This document shows, one piece after another, positions 1 through 6,531 of a stretch of DNA of 8,663 nucleotides. Under the pieces are notes generated by a model. It ran no database searches. It was not told the origin of the DNA and worked only from the letters and a program-made list of their open reading frames with translations. Numbering within the stretch: position 1 is the first letter of the stretch; every line of letters begins with the position of its first letter. Source of the stretch: an uncultured Bacteroidota bacterium (GTDB taxonomy: Bacteria; Bacteroidota; Bacteroidia; Chitinophagales; Chitinophagaceae); contig CAIVKT010000312.1 of the NCBI GenBank assembly GCA_903906615.1, positions 1-8,663 on the forward strand, in the 5' to 3' direction. A program made the translations under genes and the position numbers.

Positions 1-918
1 GGGTATTTGAACCATTTAGGATTTGAAAAACTGGTGCTTGTTGATGATTTCTCTGTAGTCAAAAAAGAGGCCAATCTTGAAGGCAAAAAATTCCTGCACC
101 AGGTAGACCGCGAGCTTTTCTTTGACTGGTGTGCAAAACATACAGGCGAGATAGGACATATTTTTCACCTGGGCGCACGCACAGACACCACTGAGATGGA
201 CTATGCTGTGCATAAGAGGTGGAACCTCGACTACTCGCAGCGCATATGGCAGCTATGTACAGATAACAATATCCCGCTTGTTTATGCTTCATCGGCAGCC
301 ACCTACGGAAATGGAGAACATGGCTATACCGACAGCCATGATGTGGTAACCAAGCTTCACCCGCTGAACCCCTACGGTGTTTCCAAAAATGAATTCGATA
401 TATGGGCATTGGCGCAACCCACTGCCCCGCCCTTTTGGGCAGGCCTTAAATTCTTCAATGTCTTCGGGCCTAATGAATACCACAAGGGCCGTATGGCATC
501 TGTGATATTTCATGCGTATAACCAGATCAAAGAGAAAGGCGACGTTAAGCTATTCCGCTCTCATAACACAGATTATAAAGACGGTGAGCAGATACGCGAT
601 TTCATTTACGTAAAGGATGTAGCAAGTATTTGTGTATGGCTGATGCAAAACCAGCCTGCCAGCGGCCTGTATAATACCGGTACAGGCAAGGCGCGCACCT
701 TTAAAGACCTGGTGAAAGCCATATTCGATACACTGAAGTTACCTGAGCAAATTGTATTTGTAGATACGCCAATAGACATAAGGGATAAGTACCAGTATTT
801 TACCGAGGCCGATATGCGCAAGCTATTTGCAGCAGGGTATACTACACCACTCTATTCGCTGGAAGAAGGCGTAAAAGAATATGTAAGCGACTACCTGCTA
901 CAGAACAATTATTTCTGA
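1..918 (+). CDS. hldD: ADP-L-glycero-D-manno-heptose 6-epimerase, 5'-truncated by the window edge
   Basis: The cytoplasmic NAD(P)-dependent enzyme inverts C6 of ADP-D-glycero-beta-D-manno-heptose, giving the activated heptose used in LPS inner-core assembly. It is an extended SDR, and 305 codons are visible in frame from base 1. The N-terminal Rossmann Gly-rich motif lies outside the window, so about 20 residues are probably missing; E. coli HldD has 310. Numbering from the first visible codon, the family landmarks are GARTDTTEMD (58-67, compare GACSSTTEWD in E. coli), SSAATYG (97-103), the catalytic YxxxK pair in YGVSK (Tyr125, Lys129), FFNVFGPNEYHKGRMAS (about 151-167) and RDFIYVKD (199-206). 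The GARTDTTE and HKGxMAS blocks separate HldD from generic sugar-nucleotide epimerases such as GalE. The stop is TGA at 916-918. The next gene converges on it with a 1-bp gap and no obvious terminator. The true start cannot be seen. Confidence 0.95.
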   Translation, partial: GYLNHLGFEKLVLVDDFSVVKKEANLEGKKFLHQVDRELFFDWCAKHTGEIGHIFHLGARTDTTEMDYAVHKRWNLDYSQRIWQLCTDNNIPLVYASSAATYGNGEHGYTDSHDVVTKLHPLNPYGVSKNEFDIWALAQPTAPPFWAGLKFFNVFGPNEYHKGRMASVIFHAYNQIKEKGDVKLFRSHNTDYKDGEQIRDFIYVKDVASICVWLMQNQPASGLYNTGTGKARTFKDLVKAIFDTLKLPEQIVFVDTPIDIRDKYQYFTEADMRKLFAAGYTTPLYSLEEGVKEYVSDYLLQNNYF

Positions 919-919
919 C

Positions 920-3196
920 CTACCGCACTACAGTAAACTTACTGTAATACCTGTTGACCCCGCTTTGCAATACACATACATACATGCCTGATGGCAGCGT
1001 TGTAGTCGAGATTGCCGCATGACCGGTAGATGCAGGGAATGAGGCGCTGTAATACGTTTGTCCTGCCATATTGATGAAGCTTACCTGTACCTGCGGCTGT
1101 AGTATACCGCTCCAGTTGATGTTCAGCAGGTCTTTTGCAGGGTTGGGATACACTGCTATCTTACCGTTCTCATTGACCATATTATTGGTACCGGTGGTTT
1201 GCCTGATCTCCCATTTATACAGATCCAGCCCGCCTTTCAGGTTACCAACGATCATATAATAAGTGCTATCTCCGCCCACATGGCCTGCCGTTACAGTGCT
1301 TCGCTCATCGTCATACGTGCCGTATGGCCCGCCATTGTGTGCATATAAGTTGTACATTGTATCTATGTAAGAATATTGGCTGTCTACCAATGGATATGCA
1401 ATAGATGTATCGCCCCCCTGAAAGCCTGTGAAGCGATTTATTGCGCCACTACCACTTCCCACCAGAAGATATTCAACATTGGTCGAATCTATTTTGCCTA
1501 TAAATGGCGCGCTAAAACCACTCCATGAGCGGCGGGGATCGCTCCTTACGCCCCCAATATCTGTATTCTCCAGTTGAAGACTGATAGTCCCCGGTATGGT
1601 ATTCACGTTCCTGTAATATTGCAATGTACCCTGTATGCTACCTATGAGCAGGTCTTTTTTGCCATCTTTATCCAGGTCGTAAATACAAGGCGCGGCAGAA
1701 GCGTATACATAGATGGTATCTCCAGTCGAATCTGTGAGTACACGCTGCACTAATTGCCAGTCCGGCACTACAGTTTCGCTGGCAGCCATATTCTTAAAAT
1801 AAGAAAGTGTGCCATCTTCGTGCCCGATGATCATATCGCTCTTGCCATCATTATCAATATCGCCAAAGGCAATAGCGGTGCCGGTGAAGCCACAAGTATC
1901 TATGTTCAGAAAATCCTTCGTTTGCAATGTAAGCGATGGATGGCCCGGTGTACTGGTGTTGTGGTAATAGGAGATACGGCTGCGGAAACTCCCATCGGGT
2001 TGAAAGTACCCAGCCGAGCCGACAAAAAGATCGGGCAAGCCATCCTTATCATAGTCAAACAGCATTGGGTAAGAAGCTGTGCCCACATCAATAGATTGAT
2101 CTACAAGAAAAGAATCTGTCTGGAAACGCCAGTCCGGCACACCTGGTGTGGAGTAGTTCTTATAATACCAGATGCAATTATAGTTCTCTGTGTTAGACAG
2201 ATTAGGGGATATGAGTAAGTCTTTTTTACCATCCTGGTCTACATCTATATTAAAAGCTGCCGGCCATGCCGGCAATTCTATCGGTGTGCCGCTCGTTTGC
2301 CAGGTGGTATCCTGTTCTATCATAGTATCTACCGGGCTGCCCGTTTCCATACGCCCGTTCTTCAAAAAGGTCATTTCATTATAAATGATATTGCCATCGA
2401 GGTAGGCGTAATCTCCATCCATATCCCAATCAAACAGGCAGGGGGTATTGCCCGTATGCGTAATGCGGTGGACTGTATCTGATGATCGGTCGCCTTGATT
2501 AACACAGGTATAATCGAGGATATGTGTACGGAAGTACAATTGTTCCACTTTGCCCCAACATTGATCGGAAAGGGTTATGGCTATTGTGTCACAGTCCAGT
2601 CCCCATTCCACGCGCATATTTCTATAGAGGTTCATTGTTTCGCCTTGTTGTCCATAGGCTATAAAGTCGAGGTCGCCATCGTTATCCACATCCAATATGG
2701 CCGGTATATCGCCGGGGTTATTGTAAGCATTGGTAGTGCCATAAAAAAGATCCATGTAGTAGGTGAAGCAGAGTTCGTTTTGCCCGTTGTAATATCCTTT
2801 ATAGGCAGAGAAACCATCCGGACCATGCTGCATAAACAGGTCGGGAATACCATCACAATTATAATCAGCAAGTATCATGTAGCTGGATACCGGGGGAAAA
2901 TTGAGTGCATAAGATGGAGCATCTTTATAATCAGGATTGCCGGGTGTGCCTTTATTAATGAACGTACGCACACCTTGTGATGGCTCAAATACCACCAGGT
3001 CAGGCAGCCCATCCCGGTTAAGATCAGCAGATGCAAACTGTGGATTATTGAAACCGGCGCACCAGGGGTTGTTTTTAAGACGGCCATATTCTGTAACCGT
3101 GATGGAAGTATCGTGTTGATAGAATTGCTGCGCATCAGCAAAAATGGAAGACAGTCCCGCCGCTAAAAGACAAATAATTACAGCGCATATCCGCAT
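920..3196 (-). CDS. Secreted FG-GAP/VCBS-repeat protein with T9SS type A sorting domain (copy A, downstream paralog)
   Basis: This is a predicted cell-surface or released protein of 758 aa; its ligand is unknown. An N-terminal signal peptide (MRICAVIICLLAAGL...) probably ends at ADA|QQFYQ. Residues below are numbered from an upstream in-frame ATG at 3202, so subtract 2 for the preferred start. Eight Ca-binding-type DxDxDG-like loops, typical of FG-GAP/VCBS beta-propeller repeats, start near residues 60, 113, 171, 258, 320, 383, 448 and 509 (for example DYDKDGLPD, DLDKDGKKD). Residues 545-665 look like further blades without the Asp loop. The C-terminus (about 682-760) is a T9SS type A domain with VYPNP, a Gly-Gln turn and the final LPSGMYVC...KFTVVR strands. 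ATG 3196 is preferred to ATG 3202 because it aligns with the start of copy B and lies the same 18 nt from the -7 box. The fourth loop has Ala where copy B has Asp (DYAYLDG against DYDYLDG). The gene lies 52 bp downstream of copy B and may also be read through from it. Confidence 0.93.
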   Translation of the reverse strand: MRICAVIICLLAAGLSSIFADAQQFYQHDTSITVTEYGRLKNNPWCAGFNNPQFASADLNRDGLPDLVVFEPSQGVRTFINKGTPGNPDYKDAPSYALNFPPVSSYMILADYNCDGIPDLFMQHGPDGFSAYKGYYNGQNELCFTYYMDLFYGTTNAYNNPGDIPAILDVDNDGDLDFIAYGQQGETMNLYRNMRVEWGLDCDTIAITLSDQCWGKVEQLYFRTHILDYTCVNQGDRSSDTVHRITHTGNTPCLFDWDMDGDYAYLDGNIIYNEMTFLKNGRMETGSPVDTMIEQDTTWQTSGTPIELPAWPAAFNIDVDQDGKKDLLISPNLSNTENYNCIWYYKNYSTPGVPDWRFQTDSFLVDQSIDVGTASYPMLFDYDKDGLPDLFVGSAGYFQPDGSFRSRISYYHNTSTPGHPSLTLQTKDFLNIDTCGFTGTAIAFGDIDNDGKSDMIIGHEDGTLSYFKNMAASETVVPDWQLVQRVLTDSTGDTIYVYASAAPCIYDLDKDGKKDLLIGSIQGTLQYYRNVNTIPGTISLQLENTDIGGVRSDPRRSWSGFSAPFIGKIDSTNVEYLLVGSGSGAINRFTGFQGGDTSIAYPLVDSQYSYIDTMYNLYAHNGGPYGTYDDERSTVTAGHVGGDSTYYMIVGNLKGGLDLYKWEIRQTTGTNNMVNENGKIAVYPNPAKDLLNINWSGILQPQVQVSFINMAGQTYYSASFPASTGHAAISTTTLPSGMYVCVLQSGVNRYYSKFTVVR
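930..945. repeat. Short inverted repeat at the convergent gene ends, weak terminator candidate
   Basis: ACAGTAA-AC-TTACTGT is a perfect 7-bp inverted repeat 12 nt beyond the hldD stop, inside the last codons of copy A. The equivalent place in copy B reads ACTGTAA...TTACTGT and cannot form it. The stem is AT-rich and no T-run follows in either direction, so a role as an intrinsic terminator is doubtful. Confidence 0.2.
933..1126 (-). repeat. Highly similar T9SS-domain block, copy A member
   Basis: This stretch encodes most of the T9SS sorting domain. It aligns without gaps to 3262-3455, with about 17 differences in 194 nt by hand count (about 91% identity). A mid-gene comparison (1441-1560 against 3770-3889) is clearly lower. 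The first 29 nt (933-961 against 3262-3290) are identical. Local gene conversion or stronger constraint could explain this. Confidence 0.75.
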
Positions 3197-3213
3197 GGGC
3201 ATCGATTAAACCA

Positions 3214-3221
3214 TAAAGATA
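3214..3221 (-). promoter_or_regulatory. Putative Bacteroidota -7 promoter element of copy A
   Basis: On the minus strand this reads TATCTTTA, one base short of the Bacteroidota -7 consensus TAnnTTTG. Its 3' end is 18 nt from ATG 3196, exactly as in copy B. The surrounding bases resemble the copy B leader (shared AAAGATAG on the + strand and an AT-rich flank), so the element was probably duplicated with the gene. No convincing -33 TTTG is seen. The predicted leader is very short and has no Shine-Dalgarno sequence. Confidence 0.5.
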
Positions 3222-3248
3222 GGAAAATATACGTTATAACCCTCCCCC

Positions 3249-5540
3249 CTACCTTACCACTGTAAACTTACTGTAATACCTGTTGACCCCACTTTGCAAC
3301 ATACACACATACATGCCCGATGGCAGCGTTGTAGTGGAGATTGCCGCATGACCGGTAGATGCAGGCAATGAGGCGCTATAATAAGTTTGCCCTGCCATGT
3401 TGATGAAGCTTACCTGCACCTGTGGCTGCAATATGCCGTTCCAGTTGATGTTCAGTACTTCATTGGCGGGGTTGGGGTATACCTGTATCTTACCGTTCTC
3501 ATTAGCAACGTTATTCGTATTTGTTGTTTCCCTGATCTGCCATTTATACATTTCAAGCCCACCTTTCTCGTTGCCAACGATCATGTAATAGCTACTATCA
3601 CCGCTTATATGGCCAGCAGTAAGGGTGCTGCGTTCATTATCGTATGTTCCATATTGCCCGCCATTGTGTGCATACAGGTTGTACATCGTATCTATGTATG
3701 AATACCGGGCATCTAGCAATGTATATGCAATTGATGTATCGCCCCCCTGAAAGCCGGTGTAGCGGCTGATAGCACCACTGCCACTGCCGAGCATCAGGTA
3801 GTCTGTATCTGTAGAGTCGATCTTACCTATAAATGGCGCGCTGTACGCGCCCCAGGAGCGGAGCGGGTCGGCGCGCACTCCGCCTATGTCTGCGTTTACC
3901 AATTGCAGGCTGATAACACCGGGTGTGGTACTCACATTCCTGTAATACTGCAATGTACCCTGTATACTGCCAATGAGCAAGTCCTGTTTGCCATCTTTAT
4001 CCAGGTCATAGATGCAGGGTGCGGCGGCATCGTATACGTATATCGTATCGCCGGACGAGTCTGTAAGTACGCGCTGCACCAACTGCCAGTCGGGAGTAAC
4101 ACCTTCGCTGCCGGCCATATTCTTAAAATAAGAAAGTGTGCCATCCTCATGCCCCATTACCATGTCGCTCTTACCATCATTATCAATATCCCCAAATGCG
4201 ATGGCTGATCCTCCAAAACCGAAAGTGTCTATATTCAAAAAATCTTTTGTTTGCAGGGTGAAGGACGGATTACCCGGTGTGCTGGTATTATGATAGTACG
4301 ACAGGCGGCTGCGGAAACTGCCATCTGGCTGAAAATACCCTGCCGAGCCAACAAAAAGATCGGGGAGGCCATCCTTATCATAATCAAACAGCATGGGGTA
4401 AGCAGCCGTACCCACATCTATAGACTGGTCTACAAAAAAGGAGTCAGACTGGAAACGCCAGTCTGGAACGCCAGGTGTAGAGTAGTTCTTATAATACCAG
4501 ATGCAATTATAGTTTTCAGTACCATGTAAATTGGGTGAGATCAGAAGGTCTTTTTTTTCATCCTGGTCTACATCTATATTAAATGCTGCAGGCCATGTAG
4601 GCAGTTCAATAGGGGTGCCAATGGTTTGCCAGGTGGTATCCTGGTATATCATTGTATCCACTGTACTGCCTGTTTCTATCTTTCCATTTTTCAGAAACGT
4701 CATTTCATTGTACAAAACATTACCATCAAGGTAATCATAATCACCATCCATATCCCAGTCAAACAGGCAGGGGGTATTGCCGGTGTGCGTTATGCGTGCT
4801 GCTGTATCTATTGGTTCTGCGCCTCCTCTGTGGTGTGGTGGCTCAGGGCAGGTATAAGCAAGTGTGTGAGTACGCGGATAGGTCTGTAGCACCCTGCCCC
4901 AGCAAGCATCCCAGTATTCTATAACAAGTGTATCACAGGACAACCCTTTCTCCACGCGCATATTCTTATACAGGTTCATGCTGCCCCCAACGATATTGTA
5001 AGCAATAAAATCGAGGTCGCCATCGCCATCCACATCCACTATAGCCGGTATATCACCGGGGTTGTTATAGGCATTCGTCGTGCCATAAAAGAGGTCCATG
5101 TAGTACGTAAAGCAAAGCTCATTTTGCCCGTTATAATATCCTTTATAAGCAGAAAATCCATCGTTGCCATGCTGCATGAACAGGTCGGGAATGCCATCGC
5201 AATTATAATCTGCAAGGATCATATAGCTGGATACCGGGGGGAAGTTCACTTCATAGGATGGCGCATAGCGATAATCGGCATTACCTGGTGTGCCCACATT
5301 AATGAATGTGCGCACACCCTGCGATGGCTCAAATACTACAAGGTCTGTAAGGCCATCCCTGTTGAGGTCCGCTGAGGCAAATTGAGGGTTATTAAAACCA
5401 CCGCACCAGGGGTTCTTCTGCACCTGCCCGTATGCGGTTACCTTCACCGAATTATCATACTGGTAATACTTCAGCTGCGCCTCCGAGGAAAGAGGCATGG
5501 CCGCCAGCAACAGGCAAATGAACAAGGAGTATATCCGCAT
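3249..5540 (-). CDS. Secreted FG-GAP/VCBS-repeat protein with T9SS type A sorting domain (copy B, upstream paralog)
   Basis: This 763-aa paralog of the gene at 920-3196 is about 82% identical at protein level by hand count. Its signal peptide (MRIYSLFICLLLAAMPLSSEA) is predicted to be cut before Gln22. It has the same eight DxDxDG-type loops, starting near residues 58, 111, 169, 256, 323, 386, 451 and 512; those after the 5-residue insertion are shifted accordingly. The insertion lies in CPEPPHHRGGAEPIDTAAR (about 231-249), where copy A has a shorter unrelated stretch. Four Cys flanking this region are conserved in both copies. The fifth loop reads DVDQDEKKD, with Glu replacing the usual Gly, and is encoded across a run of eight A. 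The C-terminus carries the T9SS type A domain (VYPNPANE... to ...KFTVVR), nearly identical to copy A. The family suggests an extracellular propeller-like adhesive or carbohydrate/protein-binding role, but no enzymatic motif is seen. It lies 67 bp downstream of the SDR gene and has its own promoter-like element. Confidence 0.95.
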   Translation of the reverse strand: MRIYSLFICLLLAAMPLSSEAQLKYYQYDNSVKVTAYGQVQKNPWCGGFNNPQFASADLNRDGLTDLVVFEPSQGVRTFINVGTPGNADYRYAPSYEVNFPPVSSYMILADYNCDGIPDLFMQHGNDGFSAYKGYYNGQNELCFTYYMDLFYGTTNAYNNPGDIPAIVDVDGDGDLDFIAYNIVGGSMNLYKNMRVEKGLSCDTLVIEYWDACWGRVLQTYPRTHTLAYTCPEPPHHRGGAEPIDTAARITHTGNTPCLFDWDMDGDYDYLDGNVLYNEMTFLKNGKIETGSTVDTMIYQDTTWQTIGTPIELPTWPAAFNIDVDQDEKKDLLISPNLHGTENYNCIWYYKNYSTPGVPDWRFQSDSFFVDQSIDVGTAAYPMLFDYDKDGLPDLFVGSAGYFQPDGSFRSRLSYYHNTSTPGNPSFTLQTKDFLNIDTFGFGGSAIAFGDIDNDGKSDMVMGHEDGTLSYFKNMAGSEGVTPDWQLVQRVLTDSSGDTIYVYDAAAPCIYDLDKDGKQDLLIGSIQGTLQYYRNVSTTPGVISLQLVNADIGGVRADPLRSWGAYSAPFIGKIDSTDTDYLMLGSGSGAISRYTGFQGGDTSIAYTLLDARYSYIDTMYNLYAHNGGQYGTYDNERSTLTAGHISGDSSYYMIVGNEKGGLEMYKWQIRETTNTNNVANENGKIQVYPNPANEVLNINWNGILQPQVQVSFINMAGQTYYSASLPASTGHAAISTTTLPSGMYVCMLQSGVNRYYSKFTVVR
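3262..3455 (-). repeat. Highly similar T9SS-domain block, copy B member
   Basis: This is the partner of the block at 933-1126. It encodes the end of copy B, including LPSGMYVC and the terminal KFTVVR. Only three amino-acid differences fall in the last 68 residues of the two proteins (Ser/Asn, Phe/Leu, Val/Met). Confidence 0.75.
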
Positions 5541-5557
5541 AGGTATCTATTAGCTAC

Positions 5558-5565
5558 TAAAGATA
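5558..5565 (-). promoter_or_regulatory. Putative Bacteroidota -7 promoter element of copy B
   Basis: The minus strand reads TATCTTTA, one mismatch from TAnnTTTG, with its 3' end 18 nt before the ATG at 5540. It lies in the 67-bp gap after the SDR stop, so copy B can be transcribed independently of the SDR gene. The upstream flank is AT-rich with T-runs, but no clear -33 TTTG is seen. Confidence 0.5.
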
Positions 5566-5607
5566 GAGAAAAATGGACTTATGGAAAAATTTACTTTATA
5601 TCGAATG

Positions 5608-6423
5608 CTATCGTTCGTATTTTTTTAGCGGGGAGTCCGGCTCATTCAGGAAGTGGTTGTATACCAGCTTATCAGCAAGAGAGGGGAACAACTTGTTGAT
5701 CAGTACTGTGAGTTTCCCTTGCGTGGTCATTACAATTGATCGTTTTCTCTTTTCGATCCCGCTGATGATGATTCGGGCGCATTCTTCGGCACTCATCAGC
5801 TTGCTTTCATCCAGCGGTGTTTCGGCCTGTGCTGTGCCATCGCTGCTGAGGGCTACGTTGCGGATATTGGAGGCCACAAAACCCGGCGACACCCACATTA
5901 CATGCACGCCGGTATGCAGCATCTCGGTGCGCAGCGACTCTAAGAAACCCTGCATGGCAAACTTGGATGCCGAATAGCCTGTGCGCCCCGGCAAGCCCCT
6001 ATAGCCAGCTATGGACGATACGCCCACTACCACGCCCTTGCTCTTCATTAAAGCCGGCAGTGCATACTTAGTGCAGTATACCGCGCCCCAGAAGTTAATA
6101 TCCATCAGGTTTTTGATCACCGACAGGTCTACATCCTCAAATAACGCCCGCATACTCATGCCCGCATTATTAATGAGCACATCTATAGCAGACCACTTGA
6201 TGATGACATTTTCTATAAATGCGGCACATTCATGTTCTTTGCTTACATCAGCTTTAAAGCACAAAAGGTTATCAGACTTGAGGAATGTGGCATACAGCTT
6301 ATCGGGGTTGCGGGCGCAGACTGCCACTTTAGCGCCCTGCGCCAGTGCCGCCTCTGCGAGCGCCTTGCCTATACCGGAAGATGCCCCGGTAATGACCACT
6401 ACTTTATTTTTTAATGAAGACAT
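5608..6423 (-). CDS. Classical short-chain dehydrogenase/reductase (SDR family)
   Basis: This is a 271-aa NAD(P)-dependent oxidoreductase, presumably cytoplasmic or loosely membrane-associated; its substrate is unknown. Motifs run in the classical order: the cofactor Gly motif TGASSGIG (12-19), Arg38 after the second strand in CARNPDK, which suggests NADP(H) preference, Asp59 in ADVS, NNAG (85-88), and the catalytic set Asn110, Ser137, Tyr150 and Lys154 (SSIAGYRG...GYSASK). SPGFV (179-183) follows, as expected for the nicotinamide-binding turn. The C-terminal extension (about 215-271, with FPSLADKLVYNHF) resembles DHRS7/11-beta-HSD-like SDRs that act on lipids or steroids, but this subgroup call is an inference. 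The ATG at 6421-6423 lies 17 nt from a consensus -7 box and puts the Gly motif at the usual distance from the N-terminus. The gene is divergent from the radical SAM gene and is followed on the same strand by copy B. Confidence 0.93.
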   Translation of the reverse strand: MSSLKNKVVVITGASSGIGKALAEAALAQGAKVAVCARNPDKLYATFLKSDNLLCFKADVSKEHECAAFIENVIIKWSAIDVLINNAGMSMRALFEDVDLSVIKNLMDINFWGAVYCTKYALPALMKSKGVVVGVSSIAGYRGLPGRTGYSASKFAMQGFLESLRTEMLHTGVHVMWVSPGFVASNIRNVALSSDGTAQAETPLDESKLMSAEECARIIISGIEKRKRSIVMTTQGKLTVLINKLFPSLADKLVYNHFLNEPDSPLKKYER

Positions 6424-6439
6424 GGAATAGATTATGCCT

Positions 6440-6447
6440 CAAAGATA
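6440..6447 (-). promoter_or_regulatory. Putative -7 promoter element of the SDR gene
   Basis: The minus strand reads TATCTTTG, a full match to the Bacteroidota TAnnTTTG consensus, ending 17 nt before the SDR start codon. A weak TTATG lies roughly where the -33 element would be. The leader after the box is AT-rich with no Shine-Dalgarno sequence near the ATG. Confidence 0.6.
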
Positions 6448-6489
6448 ATGGATGTGACAGAATAGCCCATAACCACCTACTACGGCAAG

Positions 6490-6507
6490 TACCATTTATT
6501 TATGGTA
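6490..6507. promoter_or_regulatory. Inverted repeat overlapping the radical SAM promoter, possible operator
   Basis: TACCAT-TTATTT-ATGGTA is a perfect 6-bp inverted repeat with a 6-nt centre. Its right arm overlaps the first two bases of the TATTTTTG box at 6506-6513. Its place in the divergent region would suit a dimeric regulator acting on the radical SAM promoter. A 6-bp repeat can arise by chance and no regulator gene is adjacent, so the call is tentative. Confidence 0.25.
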
Positions 6508-6513
6508 TTTTTG
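6506..6513 (+). promoter_or_regulatory. Putative -7 promoter element of the radical SAM gene
   Basis: TATTTTTG fully matches TAnnTTTG and ends 19 nt before the proposed TTG start at 6532. This spacing agrees with the three other genes here (17-18 nt). The in-frame ATG at 6502 lies upstream of this box, so a transcript started from it could not use that ATG. No clear -33 TTTG is visible. Confidence 0.55.
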
Positions 6514-6531
6514 TGTATAAACAATTACCGT

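Larger units (their letters stand above)
920..5565 (-). repeat. Tandem direct duplication of a T9SS-secreted FG-GAP gene and its promoter
   Basis: Two head-to-tail units cover about 920-3221 and 3249-5565. The coordinate offset is 2329 bp over the 3' part and 2344 bp over the 5' part; one 15-bp indel accounts for the difference, and no other net length change is needed. Both units include the TATCTTTA element 18 nt upstream of the start codon. Much of the nucleotide divergence is at third codon positions, which suggests an old duplication kept under protein-level constraint. Some blocks remain identical, such as 35 nt at 2151-2185 and 4480-4514. No transposase or flanking terminal repeat accompanies the units. 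Confidence 0.93.
6424..6531. other. Divergent intergenic region between the SDR and radical SAM genes
   Basis: This 108-bp gap contains the two outward-facing -7 elements at 6440-6447 (minus) and 6506-6513 (plus), 58 bp apart, and the inverted repeat at 6490-6507. I see no small gene, tRNA or riboswitch-like fold in it. One short region could regulate both genes. Confidence 0.6.

Noticed and set aside
7..9. TTG at 7 as the start of the epimerase
   Set aside because: The frame is open to base 1, and the Rossmann Gly-rich motif required in this family would be absent, so the gene starts upstream of the window.
1754..2218. A 154-aa plus-strand open frame inside copy A, with a similar fragment at 4251-4529 in copy B
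   Set aside because: The similarity follows from the duplication of the sense-strand genes. No family motif is visible, and the sense frame is clearly the coding one.
2495..2980. A 161-aa plus-strand open frame inside copy A
   Set aside because: It is antisense to the FG-GAP coding frame and low in complexity (many Ile and Val from reverse-read Asp/Asn codons). It has no promoter-like element, and a similar shadow appears only in pieces in copy B.
3197..3202. ATG at 3202 as the start of copy A (two extra residues, Met-Pro)
   Set aside because: Copy B has no equivalent, and its start aligns with ATG 3196. The distance from the shared TATCTTTA element is 18 nt in both copies only if 3196 is used.
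3197..3248. A terminator between copy B and copy A
   Set aside because: The 52-bp gap has no stem followed by a T-run on the minus strand; only a short GTTATAAC palindrome is present. Read-through from copy B into copy A is possible.
920..5540. Repeated DxDxDG-encoding segments considered as a CRISPR or non-coding repeat array
   Set aside because: The spacing is irregular, the repeats are only alike at protein level, and they lie in continuous open reading frames with signal peptide and sorting domain.
5541..5607. A terminator after the SDR gene
   Set aside because: Only a 4-bp CGAA/TTCG pairing occurs near the stop and no T-run follows a stem in the right direction.
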